This document shows, in pieces, positions 22,720-31,864 of a stretch of 64,000 nt of DNA; the stretch's first letter is position 1; the number at the start of each line of letters is the position of its first letter. The notes beneath the pieces were generated by a model. The model worked only from the letters and a program-made list of their open reading frames with translations. It did no database searches and was not told where the DNA came from. Origin of the DNA: Ruminococcus sp. UNK.MGS-30 (GTDB lineage: Bacteria > Bacillota > Clostridia > Oscillospirales > Ruminococcaceae); the NCBI GenBank assembly GCA_000980705.1, contig LBCK01000001.1, forward strand, positions 124,001 through 188,000. Reading direction: 5' to 3'. The position numbers were made by a program, and so were the translations under genes.

Positions 22720-25227
22720 ATGGGTATCAAAATCGCATTAGCCGGTAACCCGAACGCTGGTAAAACCACATTGTTCAACGCATTGACAGGTTCGAACCAG
22801 TTCGTTGGTAACTGGCCTGGTGTAACCGTAGAAAAAAAGGAAGGTAAGCTGAAAGGTCATAAAGATGTTATCATCACAGACCTGCCGGGTATCTACTCCC
22901 TTTCTCCGTACACCCTGGAAGAGGTTGTTGCCAGAAACTATCTGATCCAGGAACGTCCGGATGCCATTCTGAACATCATCGACGGTACCAACCTGGAACG
23001 TAACCTGTACCTCACCACACAGCTGGTAGAACTGGGCATTCCGGTAGTGGTAGCCATCAACATGATGGACATTGTCCGCAAGAACGGCGACCAGATCCGC
23101 ATCGACCAGCTGGCAAAGGAACTGGGCTGCAAGGTTGTTGAGATCTCCGCACTGAAAGGCACCGGCATTGACGAGGCTGCCAAGGAGGCAATGAAGGCTG
23201 CTGAGAGCAAGGTTCCCATGGTACCGCAGCACAAGTTCGGCGGCTGTGTGGAACACGCTATTGCACATATCGAAGAGGCTTGCCTGCACGACCAGCCGGA
23301 AGAGCAGCAGAGATGGTATGCCATCAAGATCTTCGAGCGTGATGACAAGGTTCTGGAACAGCTGAACATTCCGGAGGCTACCAAAAAGCACGTTGAACAG
23401 GATATCGAGGCTGCCGAAAAGGAAATGGACGACGACGCAGAGAGCATCATCACCAACGAGCGTTATCTGTACATCGCATCCATCATCAAGGACTGCCTGA
23501 AGAAGAAGAAGACCGGCATGACAACATCGGATAAGATCGACAAGATCGTTACCAACCGTTGGCTGGGTCTGCCGATCTTCGCAGTTATCATGTTCCTGGT
23601 TTACTACATCTCCATGGTTACCGTTGGTTCTGCCGCAACAGACTGGGCAAACGACGGACTGTTCGGCGATGGCTGGCACCTGCTGGGCATCGGCACAAGC
23701 TCTTATAATGATGCAGCAGATGAATACGGCGACACCAATGCCATTATTGACGGCTATGTGGCTTATCTGGGCGATCAGGGCGTGGATACCGCTGATCTGG
23801 AAAGCTACATCGACGCAGAAGCAGACACCTTTGACGGCGAAGCGGCAAAGGACATGATCCTGAACTATGAAAAGGATTACAACGCAGACTTCTCTTATGA
23901 TGTAGAAGATGAAGAAACACTGGAAGTTACCACAGAAACCGCTTCCATGGACGACCTGACCACTGCAGCAGACGAATTCGCAAAGGGCGAACCGGATCCG
24001 GCAGATTATGGCGTATGGGTTCCGGGTATTCCGGTACTGATTGAAAAGGGACTGGACGCTGTTAACTGCGTAGACTGGCTGAAGGGTCTGGTTCTGGACG
24101 GTATCGTTGCCGGTGTTGGTGCAGTTCTGGGCTTCGTACCGCAGATGCTGGTACTGTTCATCCTGCTGGCAATCCTGGAAGCCTGCGGCTACATGGCTCG
24201 TATCGCATTCGTTATGGACCGTATCTTCCGTAAGTTCGGTCTGTCCGGTAAGTCCTTCATCCCGATCCTGGTCGGCACAGGCTGCGGCATCCCAGGCATC
24301 ATGGCATCCAGAACCATCGAGAACGAACGTGACCGTCGTATGACCGTTATGACAACCACCTTTATCCCCTGCGGCGCTAAGCAGCCGTTTATCGCAATGA
24401 TCGCCGGCGCAATCTTCGGCGGTTCTGCATGGATCGCAACCGGCGCATACTTCCTGGGCATGGCAGCGATCGTTGTTTCCGGTATCATTCTGAAGAAGAC
24501 AAAGATGTTCGCCGGCGACCCGGCTCCGTTCGTTATGGAGCTGCCGGCATACCATATGCCGACTGTGGGCAACGTTCTCCGCTCCATGTGGGAACGTGGC
24601 TGGTCCTTCATTAAGAAGGCTGGTACCATCATCACCCTGTCCACCATCTTCGTTTGGTTCACTTCCTTCTTCGGCTGGGTAGACGGTTCCTTCGGTATGC
24701 TGACTGAGGACCAGATGAGCCACAGCATCCTGGCTTATATCGGTAAGGGTATCTGCTGGATCTTCGCTCCGCTGGGCTGGGGCGACTGGCAGGCAACTGT
24801 TGCAGCCGTAACCGGTCTGGTTGCAAAGGAAAACATCGTAGCAACTATGGGTATCCTGTACGGCGGCGGCGACGGCACCTATGCAAATCTGGCAGCTGCA
24901 TTCACCGGTGTAGCTGGTATGTCCTTCCTGATCTTCAACCTGCTGTGCGCACCGTGCTTCGCAGCAATGGGTGCGATCAAGCGTGAGATGAACAACACCA
25001 AGTGGTTCTGGTTCGCAATTGGTTACGAGTGCGGTTTCGCTTATGTAATCGCTCTGATCGTAAACCAGCTGGGCAACCTGTTCACCGGTCAGCTGATGAC
25101 TGCCGGCAACGGTGTTGTAAACATCATCAGCCTGATCGTTGCATTCGCTCTGATTATTGCAATGATCTACCTGCTGGTTCGTCCGTATAAGGAAAGCAAC
25201 AAGCTGGGCGTTAAGGTAAAGGCATAA
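22720..25227 (+). CDS. feoB: Ferrous iron transport protein B
   Basis: An 835-residue protein; ATG at 22720, 9 bases after AAAGGA. The G domain has GNPNAGKTT, DLPG and NMMD, then a GDI-like helical domain. The membrane part has two Gate-type halves with GTGCGIPG and cysteine-containing SPCGAKQ-like sequence. An unusual feature is an acidic insert of about 120 residues (roughly 308-430) just after the first membrane helix, presumably outside the cell. It imports Fe(II) with the FeoA proteins. It is followed by a FeoB-associated Cys-rich peptide. Confidence 0.96.
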   Translation: MGIKIALAGNPNAGKTTLFNALTGSNQFVGNWPGVTVEKKEGKLKGHKDVIITDLPGIYSLSPYTLEEVVARNYLIQERPDAILNIIDGTNLERNLYLTTQLVELGIPVVVAINMMDIVRKNGDQIRIDQLAKELGCKVVEISALKGTGIDEAAKEAMKAAESKVPMVPQHKFGGCVEHAIAHIEEACLHDQPEEQQRWYAIKIFERDDKVLEQLNIPEATKKHVEQDIEAAEKEMDDDAESIITNERYLYIASIIKDCLKKKKTGMTTSDKIDKIVTNRWLGLPIFAVIMFLVYYISMVTVGSAATDWANDGLFGDGWHLLGIGTSSYNDAADEYGDTNAIIDGYVAYLGDQGVDTADLESYIDAEADTFDGEAAKDMILNYEKDYNADFSYDVEDEETLEVTTETASMDDLTTAADEFAKGEPDPADYGVWVPGIPVLIEKGLDAVNCVDWLKGLVLDGIVAGVGAVLGFVPQMLVLFILLAILEACGYMARIAFVMDRIFRKFGLSGKSFIPILVGTGCGIPGIMASRTIENERDRRMTVMTTTFIPCGAKQPFIAMIAGAIFGGSAWIATGAYFLGMAAIVVSGIILKKTKMFAGDPAPFVMELPAYHMPTVGNVLRSMWERGWSFIKKAGTIITLSTIFVWFTSFFGWVDGSFGMLTEDQMSHSILAYIGKGICWIFAPLGWGDWQATVAAVTGLVAKENIVATMGILYGGGDGTYANLAAAFTGVAGMSFLIFNLLCAPCFAAMGAIKREMNNTKWFWFAIGYECGFAYVIALIVNQLGNLFTGQLMTAGNGVVNIISLIVAFALIIAMIYLLVRPYKESNKLGVKVKA

Positions 25228-25265
25228 ACTCAAATTGACCTGATGTTTCAAAAGGAGGCATTTCT

Positions 25266-25442
25266 ATGGGAAGTGTCATTGTCGGAATCATTGTTGTGGC
25301 AATCATTGCTGCGATCGTTCTGTCCATGCGGAGTGACCGCAAAAAGGGAAAACATTCCTGCGGCGGTACCTGCGGCGGCTGTCCGAACGCCTGCAACTGT
25401 CACGGCGGCACACAAAAACACAGACAGAAATCCTCAAAATAA
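25266..25442 (+). CDS. FeoB-associated Cys-rich membrane protein
   Basis: A 58-residue protein; ATG after AAGGAGG at 7 bases. One N-terminal membrane helix (VIVGIIVVAIIAAIVL), then CGGTCGGCPNACNCH, the hallmark of the small Cys-rich proteins encoded after feoB (PF12669 type). Probably helps iron transfer at the membrane. Confidence 0.9.
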   Translation: MGSVIVGIIVVAIIAAIVLSMRSDRKKGKHSCGGTCGGCPNACNCHGGTQKHRQKSSK

Positions 25443-25461
25443 CGAAACCTCTCCATAAAGG

Positions 25462-25501
25462 AAAGCAGGAGCAGCCTGGAATATGGCTGCTCCTGCTTTT
25501 T
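25462..25501 (+). terminator. Terminator of the feo operon
   Basis: GCAGGAGCAGC pairs with GCTGCTCCTGC, followed by TTTTTG. Confidence 0.9.
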
Positions 25502-25531
25502 GTTTTATGATAAGCTCTCAATAAAACATCA

Positions 25532-25560
25532 TTGACTTTTAATTGCAATGATGATATAAT
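25532..25560 (+). promoter_or_regulatory. Promoter of the 41-residue peptide gene
   Basis: TTGACT (25532-25537), 17 bases, TATAAT (25555-25560). Confidence 0.8.
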
Positions 25561-25611
25561 CAAAAAGACTCAAACAAAATTACCAAATTGATTTTTGGGA
25601 GGCAAAATAAT

Positions 25612-25737
25612 ATGAAAATGTTTATTGATGACAATGTAATTATCCCAGATGAAATCAAAAAAATGTCAGCCGAAGAATTGAAAAAGGCAATACAAGAACT
25701 AGAACAAGAATTGAAAGAACGAAAACAGGTTTCATAA
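25612..25737 (+). CDS. Small charged helical peptide, 41 residues
   Basis: The ATG has GGGAGG upstream, its own consensus promoter and its own terminator, so it is a complete single-gene unit. Sequence: MKMFIDDNVIIPDEIKK, then a strongly amphipathic Glu/Lys coiled-coil-like helix ending KERKQVS. I recall similar short proteins in related Clostridia but know no function. Confidence 0.75.
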   Translation: MKMFIDDNVIIPDEIKKMSAEELKKAIQELEQELKERKQVS

Positions 25738-25766
25738 TAACCACAGTACACAATATAATCCCCACG

Positions 25767-25803
25767 AAAAAACGCCGTTCCTGCACGTGGAACAGCGTTT
25801 TTT
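25767..25803 (+). terminator. Rho-independent terminator, probably bidirectional
   Basis: AAAACGCCGTTCC and GGAACAGCGTTTT with T and A runs on either side. It serves the 41-residue gene and possibly mscL. Confidence 0.85.
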
Positions 25804-25834
25804 CTATATGTAGAATAGTAAGAAGATGTCAGAT

Positions 25835-26317
25835 TTAATCTTTCTTTTCCTCGGTCTCAGTCGTTTCTTTTCCCTGCTGTGCCGCCAGCAGATCCCGGAT
25901 CTCCGTCAGCAGGATCTCTTCCTTGCTGGGCTTGGGCGGTGCAGGCTTTTCTTCCTGTTTCCGGCGGAACATATTCATGACCTTTACAATCAGAAATACG
26001 CAGAGCGCCGTCAGCAGGAATGTGATAACCGTGTTCAAAAAGCTGCCGATGGCAATAAACGGATGATTGCCCCATGGGATCGTGATTCCCAGAGACGAGA
26101 AGTTGATGCCGGCAAGCACTGTGCCGATAATCGGCATCAGAATGTCGTCTACCAGCGAGTTCACGATAGCTGTGAATGCCGAGCCAACGATCAAGCCGAC
26201 CGCCATGTCCAGTACATTTCCCTTGGAAATAAACTCCTTGAACTCACCGACTACGCTTTTCAAGCCCTTTCCGGCTTTCTGCAAAGTCTCTTCCGTTGGT
26301 TTCTTTTCATTTTCCAT
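25835..26317 (-). CDS. mscL: Large-conductance mechanosensitive channel
   Basis: A 160-residue protein with AAGGTGAT upstream. An N-terminal amphipathic segment is followed by FKEFISKGNVLDMAVGLIVGSAF (first helix), the loop, then FLNTVITFLLTALCVFLIVKVMN (second helix) and a charged C-terminal bundle (EEILLTEIRDLLAAQQ). This is the MscL architecture, with a slightly longer N-terminus. It releases solutes on osmotic downshock. Confidence 0.95.
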   Translation of the reverse strand: MENEKKPTEETLQKAGKGLKSVVGEFKEFISKGNVLDMAVGLIVGSAFTAIVNSLVDDILMPIIGTVLAGINFSSLGITIPWGNHPFIAIGSFLNTVITFLLTALCVFLIVKVMNMFRRKQEEKPAPPKPSKEEILLTEIRDLLAAQQGKETTETEEKKD

Positions 26318-26337
26318 GATAGATCACCTTTTCCTAT

Positions 26338-27486
26338 TTATTCGGCAGCACTGGTTTCTGTTGCTGTTTCCGTATCTGCTGCTGCGCTGTCCTCCGGCGT
26401 TGTCGCAGCTGCCGCTGCGGCGTCTCCGCTCTGGATCTCGCCAGTGTCCACTGTTACGATAAATCCATCGCTGTTGTTGCCGGAGATGGTGTACTTCGCA
26501 TCCGGCGGCACCATCACATAGGTGGAATCCGTGGAAGTATCCGCAGCCACATAGTATACCTGATAGATCTCGCCGTCCCAGTTGGTGATGGAGAGCGGCT
26601 CATCTGCGGTGTAATTTTTCAGCAGGGTAAGGTATTCCTCCAGGCACACGTTGTTTTCCATCATATAGGTGGCGTGGGGCTGTCCCACATAGCGGTAGTG
26701 CCACGGCTCTGCCTGGATGCCGGTGGTCTCCTGCTTGTCCTCTGCATAGCGCAGCACATAGCCGTAGTGCGCACAGTTCTCGTTGATCCAGGCATATTCT
26801 CCGGTGCCGTCATAGTCGTACTGCACCCCGTCGGTGTACAGGGAGAAGTCCAGGGCATAGCCGCTTTCGTGTTCGCTGTGTCCGGGCAGTGCCACACGGG
26901 TCGAGGTCTGCTCGCCGGTCTCTGCCAGGTCTGCATCATACAGCTCCTGCTGCTGCTGTGTGGTGCGGTAGCCGCTGATGACGATCATGTCCTGGTGTCC
27001 GGTCGCCACATAAAAGGCGTCCAGCATCTGGTTCAGCGCATCCAGCGCCGGCTGACGCAGGCTGGTCTCTGTACCGCTGACATGGTAGTTGTCCGTCTTG
27101 TGGTCGTAGATGCTCACGATCTCCGTGGGGTTCTCCTCCACATATGCGGTATCCGTGTTGACCAGGATCAGATCACCGGCGTGAACATCTTCGTTGGAAA
27201 CGGAGACGTTCTCATAGACCGTTTTCGGTTCTGTCGCAGCCTCAGACTCGCTGCCGCCGCCCACCAGATCCATGCTCTCCGACCCCTGTGAGATGGGTGT
27301 GAAAGAGCGGTACATATGAAATCCCTCATATCCCACAAGCGCCACCAGAACCAGGGAGACGATGACCTGTGCCGCCGTCTTTCCGCCGGAACCTCTCGGG
27401 CGGCGGGGATTCGGATGCTTCTGCATCTGTTTTTTCTGCGGCGCATTTTTTGCAGACCGGGTTTTCTTTTGTTGTTCCTGACTCAT
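26338..27486 (-). CDS. M15-family D-alanyl-D-alanine carboxypeptidase (VanY/DacB-like)
   Basis: A 382-residue protein; ATG at 27486 after GGAGGG. A basic cytoplasmic start, one membrane helix (about 42-62), a Ser/Glu-rich linker, then the zinc peptidase with ISGYRT, HSEHESGYALDFS and EPWHYRYV carrying the zinc and catalytic residues. A C-terminal beta domain and an Ala/Thr-rich tail follow. It trims the last D-Ala from peptidoglycan stem peptides outside the cell. The position beside mscL is probably only neighbourly. Nearby van regulatory genes are absent, so this is a housekeeping enzyme, not a resistance cassette. Confidence 0.92.
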   Translation of the reverse strand: MSQEQQKKTRSAKNAPQKKQMQKHPNPRRPRGSGGKTAAQVIVSLVLVALVGYEGFHMYRSFTPISQGSESMDLVGGGSESEAATEPKTVYENVSVSNEDVHAGDLILVNTDTAYVEENPTEIVSIYDHKTDNYHVSGTETSLRQPALDALNQMLDAFYVATGHQDMIVISGYRTTQQQQELYDADLAETGEQTSTRVALPGHSEHESGYALDFSLYTDGVQYDYDGTGEYAWINENCAHYGYVLRYAEDKQETTGIQAEPWHYRYVGQPHATYMMENNVCLEEYLTLLKNYTADEPLSITNWDGEIYQVYYVAADTSTDSTYVMVPPDAKYTISGNNSDGFIVTVDTGEIQSGDAAAAAATTPEDSAAADTETATETSAAE

Positions 27487-27691
27487 ATAAAGCCCTCCAA
27501 ACACCAGGCACTCTCCGCCAAAATCACCGAAAACACGTCATTTCAGCAGAAAGCCCCACGCAATCTCATCCGGCAGCACCGCACTGGCTTTGTACCATGC
27601 TGCCACAGTTCTTTCTTATTATATCATATTTTCCGAAAAATGCAAATACTTTTTATGCAAATTTTTTTCGAACACCTCATCCTGCTGTTAG

Positions 27692-27737
27692 GGCAACACC
27701 GCACAAAGCCCGCCTGACGGCTTTGTGCGGTGTTGCC
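27692..27737. repeat. Minimal MITE-like element, 46 bp, with TTAG target duplication
   Basis: Perfect 19-bp terminal inverted repeats (GGCAACACCGCACAAAGCC) around 8 bases, flanked by TTAG on both sides (27688-27691 and 27738-27741). The right TTAG supplies the hydE stop codon. It appears to be a deletion form of the 172-bp element at 35728. A weaker look-alike lies at 27570-27603. Confidence 0.75.
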
Positions 27738-28772
27738 TTAGTTCCGGCGCACATCGCCGATATCCGTCACGATGGCATAGCCTGCCACCGCCACACGCCG
27801 TTCCAGACAGCTCCGGCACTGGGCAGATTCTTCCCCGGTGCAGATCTTGTCCGCATAGAGCGAATACAGCTTTCGCACCGACACCGGAGAAAGATTCGGC
27901 ATCACCACATTTGCCCCGGCTTTCAGCCCCATTTCCCTGCCCTGCGGATGAATGGTACCCAGGGCAGTGGTCGCCGGGATCAGCGCATACGGGAACATAA
28001 GCCGCAGCACTGCAATGAGCCGCAGCGTCAGTTCCAGACTGCCGTTAGGCTGTGTCCGGAATGGTGTGTCGCCGTGGGTGAGATACGGTCCAATGCCGAT
28101 CATATCCGGCTTCAGTTCCTGCAAAAAGCGAAGGTCGGCACAGAGATGCGCCGTGGTCTGAAACGGCGAACCCACCATAAAGCCGGAACCCACCTGGTAG
28201 CCGATCTCTTTCAGATCAAAAAGGCAGCGTTTCCGGTGTTCCGGCGACATTGCGCCGGGGTGGAGACGGCGGTAGTGCACCAGGTCTGCGGTCTCGTGGC
28301 GCAGCAGATAGCGGTTTGCGCCGGCACGGAAAAACGCCGCATAGCTGGATTTTTCCCACTCGCCAATGGAAAGGGTGATGGCGCAGTCCGGAAAGCGTTC
28401 CCGTATCTCCGAGACAATCTCACATACACGCTGTTCCGTGAAATATGCGTCCTCGCCACCCTGCAAAACAAACGTCCGGAATCCCAGCGCATAGCCCTCT
28501 GTACAGCAGGCGAGGATATCCTCCCGGCTCAGCCGATACCGCTGTACCTTTCCGTTGCTCCGGCGGATGCCGCAGTAATAGCAGTCGTTCCGGCAGTAGT
28601 TGGTGAACTCGATCAGTCCCCGGACAAATACCTCCGTGCCGTATCGTTCCCGGCGGATGCGGTCCGCCGCCTGAAACAGCGCCCCATCCATGGCATCCGT
28701 TTCCAGCAGAGCGCAGAGCGCCTCGTCCGGCAGATCGTGCCGCTGTTCCAATGCTGTAAGAATTTCCTGCAT
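27738..28772 (-). CDS. hydE: [FeFe] hydrogenase H-cluster maturase, radical SAM HydE
   Basis: A 344-residue protein; ATG at 28772 after AAAGGA. The radical SAM cluster motif is CRNDCYYC (Cys60, 64, 67), with GIRRSNG following as in HydE, LQGGED for SAM binding, and a C-terminal barrel-closing domain (MPNLSPVSVRKLYSLY). HydE makes part of the diiron site of [FeFe] hydrogenase together with HydF and HydG, which are not in this window. It agrees with a fermenting, hydrogen-producing anaerobe. Confidence 0.93.
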   Translation of the reverse strand: MQEILTALEQRHDLPDEALCALLETDAMDGALFQAADRIRRERYGTEVFVRGLIEFTNYCRNDCYYCGIRRSNGKVQRYRLSREDILACCTEGYALGFRTFVLQGGEDAYFTEQRVCEIVSEIRERFPDCAITLSIGEWEKSSYAAFFRAGANRYLLRHETADLVHYRRLHPGAMSPEHRKRCLFDLKEIGYQVGSGFMVGSPFQTTAHLCADLRFLQELKPDMIGIGPYLTHGDTPFRTQPNGSLELTLRLIAVLRLMFPYALIPATTALGTIHPQGREMGLKAGANVVMPNLSPVSVRKLYSLYADKICTGEESAQCRSCLERRVAVAGYAIVTDIGDVRRN

Positions 28773-28832
28773 ACCTGTGTATCCTTTCTCTCCTCTGTGT
28801 GGTACTGCTTTGAAAAAATCCACAAAAAAGAC

Positions 28833-28861
28833 TTGCATTTATCCCAGAAATCTTGTATAAT
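28833..28861 (+). promoter_or_regulatory. Promoter of the TPR protein gene
   Basis: TTGCAT (28833-28838), 17 bases, TATAAT (28856-28861). Confidence 0.75.
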
Positions 28862-28905
28862 AAAACTATACCGTCCGGAATTACCGGCAACAAAGGAGCT
28901 ATACT

Positions 28906-29937
28906 ATGACAATCAATGAAATTATGGAAAAAATCCGGGAGGGTCTGACCGGAGAATACAGCGTAGACATGGTCTATCTGGAATCCCAGGCAGACAAGTA
29001 CCGTTCTGCAAAAAACGCCAAAGAGATCGAAAGCGCCATTGCCGACCTGGCATATGAGATCCTGCCCGACGACAAGCGGGAAGTTCTCAACAAGATGATG
29101 TACATTGACGGCAAGCGCCTGGACGTTGTCTTTGCAGAGGCAAACAAACTCATCCAGGAAAAGAAGATCGACGAGTCCTTCAAGCTGACTGAGGCGCTGT
29201 ACACCAAGATCCGCATGAACTACCGGGAAACGGAGTCTGAGGTATACCTCAGCTTCCGCAACACCCTGGAGCATCAGCTCTATCTGTACTTCTACCGCCC
29301 GTCCAAAAAGCTGGTGCGTCCGGTATTTGACCTGTCCCAGATGGTGCTGCTCCACGGCTACAACCTGCTGGAGCTGGGACGTGCAGAAGAGGCTGCCCGT
29401 GTCATCAACGATGCCATCCGCTATAACCCCATGAACACGGACGCATACTTCGAGCTGGCAGAATGCTACAAGTCCCTGCGTGACCACGACCAGCTGCTCT
29501 CCGTTATCAAGGAGACACTGGAAGTGGCTGTGACACCGGTACAGCTTTCCCGGTGCTACTGCAACCTGGGCTTTTACTGCGTCGAGGTCAAGGACTATGA
29601 CCGTGCAGTCTGCTTCTACTACGAAAGCCTGATCTATGCCGACCACCCCATGGTTCCGGCAGAACTGCACCACATCCACACCATCACCAAGAAGAAAATT
29701 GTACCGCCCACACGGGACGAGGTCAATGAGGCGTTTGCACACTACGGCATGAAGTGCGGCGCAAACGAGGACGTTGTCGGCGTCATCACTGCCCTGGCGA
29801 AAGAGGCAGTCGAGAACAAGGACCTGCCGGCGATCCGGTTCTATCTGCATATGCAGCACGGACTGACCAACGACCCGGAGATCAAGGAAATGATGGACCG
29901 CTACGACACCCTGGCAAAGGAACGTGGACAGGCGTAA
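28906..29937 (+). CDS. TPR-repeat protein
   Basis: A 343-residue soluble protein with AAAGGAG upstream. Helical throughout; TPR units are visible at about 150-260 (LLELGRAEEAARVINDAIRYNPMNTDAYFELAECYKSL is cut here to the motif idea: pairs of helices with G, A and P at the usual places). There is no signal peptide. The partner is unknown. It is transcribed alone, divergently from hydE, and ends at a bidirectional terminator shared with the WYL regulator. Confidence 0.8.
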   Translation: MTINEIMEKIREGLTGEYSVDMVYLESQADKYRSAKNAKEIESAIADLAYEILPDDKREVLNKMMYIDGKRLDVVFAEANKLIQEKKIDESFKLTEALYTKIRMNYRETESEVYLSFRNTLEHQLYLYFYRPSKKLVRPVFDLSQMVLLHGYNLLELGRAEEAARVINDAIRYNPMNTDAYFELAECYKSLRDHDQLLSVIKETLEVAVTPVQLSRCYCNLGFYCVEVKDYDRAVCFYYESLIYADHPMVPAELHHIHTITKKKIVPPTRDEVNEAFAHYGMKCGANEDVVGVITALAKEAVENKDLPAIRFYLHMQHGLTNDPEIKEMMDRYDTLAKERGQA

Positions 29938-29958
29938 TCATTCCACAGAATCCCACAG

Positions 29959-29986
29959 CGGACAGCAGAAATGCTGTCCGTTTTTT
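29959..29986. terminator. Rho-independent terminator
   Basis: CGGACAGCA pairs with TGCTGTCCG, followed by six T. Confidence 0.88.
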
Positions 29987-29999
29987 GTTGTGCAGTGTA

Positions 30000-30977
30000 C
30001 TACTCTCTGTCTGTGTCGCTGTACAGTGCAGCAGCCGCCCGGATGCGCTGTGCCACCTCTTTCCGCAGGCTCTCCGGTGCAAGCACTTCCATGCTGGCGC
30101 CGTACTTCATAATCCAGCGGTACAGCCCGTAGCTAATGCCCATTCTGGCACGCACCAGGATGTAATGCTCCGGGTCTTTCTCGTCCAGACGCACATGGGC
30201 ATAGTTCCCCAGCTGTTCGATCATATCGTCCAGCAGCACCCGGCGAACACGCAGCTGAACATCCTCATACACCTCCGGCACAAAGATATCTGCCGAAAAG
30301 CCCTCCGGTTTAGGCAGCTTTGGCAAATGAGCGATCTTCTCTCCTGGCAAGATCTTCCGCATCCGGTCAATGCGATAGTTCCGCACCTCTCCCGTGTCCT
30401 CCGAGACCGCTTTCAGATAAAAGCGTTCACTGGTATACACCACCTGGCACGGGATCAGATTCCGCTTTTTGTCATAGTATTCGATTTCCCGGTGGATGTT
30501 ATACTTGCCGTACTGAAAATGAATTTTCCGCTTTTCCGCAATGATCTGATGCACGCATTCCAGATTGTCCAGCAGGTCCAGTGACGGCGGCGCAACCTCG
30601 CTGAGGGTAATGCGTCCCACCAGCTTTCGCACCTCCGACTCTGAGCGCAGCACCTCGAATTTCCGGAACAGGCGCTGTTTCTGGGCGTTGCTGAGGAACT
30701 TGTTGATGGACACCGAATCCACCAGAAAGCGGATCTCATTGAAGGTGAACCCACGGTCACGCATATGATAATAGGACGTGTTGTGCGCCCCCTTCCGGAT
30801 GTCCACCGTATACCCCATGGCGTCGATCTGGTCGATATCCCGCTGAATGCTCAGTGTAGACACCGAGCCTGCGTTGGTCTGATTCAGCAAATATGCCTGG
30901 ATATCCTTCAGCGTTGCACCCTTTTCTGCATCCGTATTGCGGCTGAGATAATCCAGCACATAAAGAATTCGTGACAT
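30000..30977 (-). CDS. HTH and WYL-domain transcription regulator
   Basis: A 325-residue protein with AGAGGGG upstream. The N-terminal winged helix (about 1-60: SRILYVLDYLSRNT, STLSIQRDIDQIDAMGY) is followed by the WYL domain (about 140-230: KIHFQYGKYN, YTSERFYLKAVSEDTGEVRNYRIDRM) and the WCX extension. WYL proteins sense ligands or nucleic acid fragments and often control stress or defence genes. The target is unknown; the neighbouring CAP-dockerin gene reads in the same direction from upstream. Confidence 0.9.
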   Translation of the reverse strand: MSRILYVLDYLSRNTDAEKGATLKDIQAYLLNQTNAGSVSTLSIQRDIDQIDAMGYTVDIRKGAHNTSYYHMRDRGFTFNEIRFLVDSVSINKFLSNAQKQRLFRKFEVLRSESEVRKLVGRITLSEVAPPSLDLLDNLECVHQIIAEKRKIHFQYGKYNIHREIEYYDKKRNLIPCQVVYTSERFYLKAVSEDTGEVRNYRIDRMRKILPGEKIAHLPKLPKPEGFSADIFVPEVYEDVQLRVRRVLLDDMIEQLGNYAHVRLDEKDPEHYILVRARMGISYGLYRWIMKYGASMEVLAPESLRKEVAQRIRAAAALYSDTDRE

Positions 30978-30998
30978 ATCTGTCCCCTCTCTCCCGTC

Positions 30999-31748
30999 TT
31001 ACGATACCAGCATCTGCATCAGCGCCGTCACATCCCGGCAGTCCAGCACACCATCTGCACAGCAGTCTCCGTTTTCCAGCTGCGCCGCATTTCCAGTCAC
31101 CTGTCCCAGCAGTATCTTCTGCAAAAGCACAGCATCTGCCAGTTCCACTGTACCATCCAGGTCTACGTCCCCCAAAAGGGAAACGCCTTTTTCCGAAACC
31201 GTGGGATTCGCCGTTTCGCCCGGCTCATATTCCCCTTCCAGAGGCTGTTCCGATGAGATGAGCAGCATTTCCCAGTAGGTGTAGTAATGATTCGGGTCAT
31301 CCTCCAGCTGGCTCACCCCGATGCCGATATACTGATAGTTTTCTCCCAGCATCGCCTTGCGGTGCGCATCGGAATCGATCCACGCTGCGATCACGCTCTC
31401 CGGCGTATCATAGCCGGCTGCCACATTTTCCGCCGCATAGCAGTTGGCATCCAGCGAGGACTCCTCAACGATGGTAAACCAGTCCCGCCCGTCCGGACGG
31501 GTGTGACCGTATGCGTCTTTCAGTTCCTCCGCACGCCGGGCAGACAGTTCCAGCAATACCGGCGCCATTTTCAGCGGCGCAAGCCCGTTTTCCTGCCGGA
31601 ACTGGTTGGTCAGCCGGGCAGTCTCTTCCGCAAATGCCGCCGTGTCTATGGTCTCCGCCTGCACCTGCCACATTTCCCCAGGCAGCCGCAGAAACACCCC
31701 GGTCAGCAGCACTGCGCTGCAAAGAAAAGCACATCCTCTTTTGCGCAT
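30999..31748 (-). CDS. Secreted CAP-domain protein with C-terminal dockerin
   Basis: A 249-residue protein; ATG at 31748 after AGGAGG. A signal peptide ends near AETID (about residue 32). The CAP/SCP domain (about 35-165) has ETARLTNQFRQENGLAPL, AYGHTRPDGRDWF, AAENVAAGY and SDAHRKAML. A linker is followed by a dockerin with two calcium segments, GDVDLDGTVELADAVLLQKIL and GDCCADGVLDCRDVTALMQML. The dockerin would attach the protein to a cohesin of the cellulosome. The role of CAP domains there is unknown. Confidence 0.92.
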   Translation of the reverse strand: MRKRGCAFLCSAVLLTGVFLRLPGEMWQVQAETIDTAAFAEETARLTNQFRQENGLAPLKMAPVLLELSARRAEELKDAYGHTRPDGRDWFTIVEESSLDANCYAAENVAAGYDTPESVIAAWIDSDAHRKAMLGENYQYIGIGVSQLEDDPNHYYTYWEMLLISSEQPLEGEYEPGETANPTVSEKGVSLLGDVDLDGTVELADAVLLQKILLGQVTGNAAQLENGDCCADGVLDCRDVTALMQMLVS

Positions 31749-31864
31749 CTCCCGAACCTCCTTTTTTGATTTTGCATTTCGCATCCGAAAAAATCTCCGA
31801 TTCTATTATAGCATATTTGCCTGGAATTTTCAATCTGTTTTTGTGATTTTTGGCGTGAATACGC

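Noticed and set aside
22738..25251. 837-codon open frame antisense to feoB
   Set aside because: Its translation is Cys-, His- and Gln-rich without domain signals; it is the shadow of the regular codon use of feoB.
26338..27486. Vancomycin resistance vanY
   Set aside because: No van ligase, vanX or regulator is near; an M15 carboxypeptidase alone is a normal cell-wall enzyme.
27369..28919. 516-codon plus-strand frame opposite hydE and the carboxypeptidase start
   Set aside because: It spans two well-supported genes and an insertion element, and has no ribosome-binding site or family motif.
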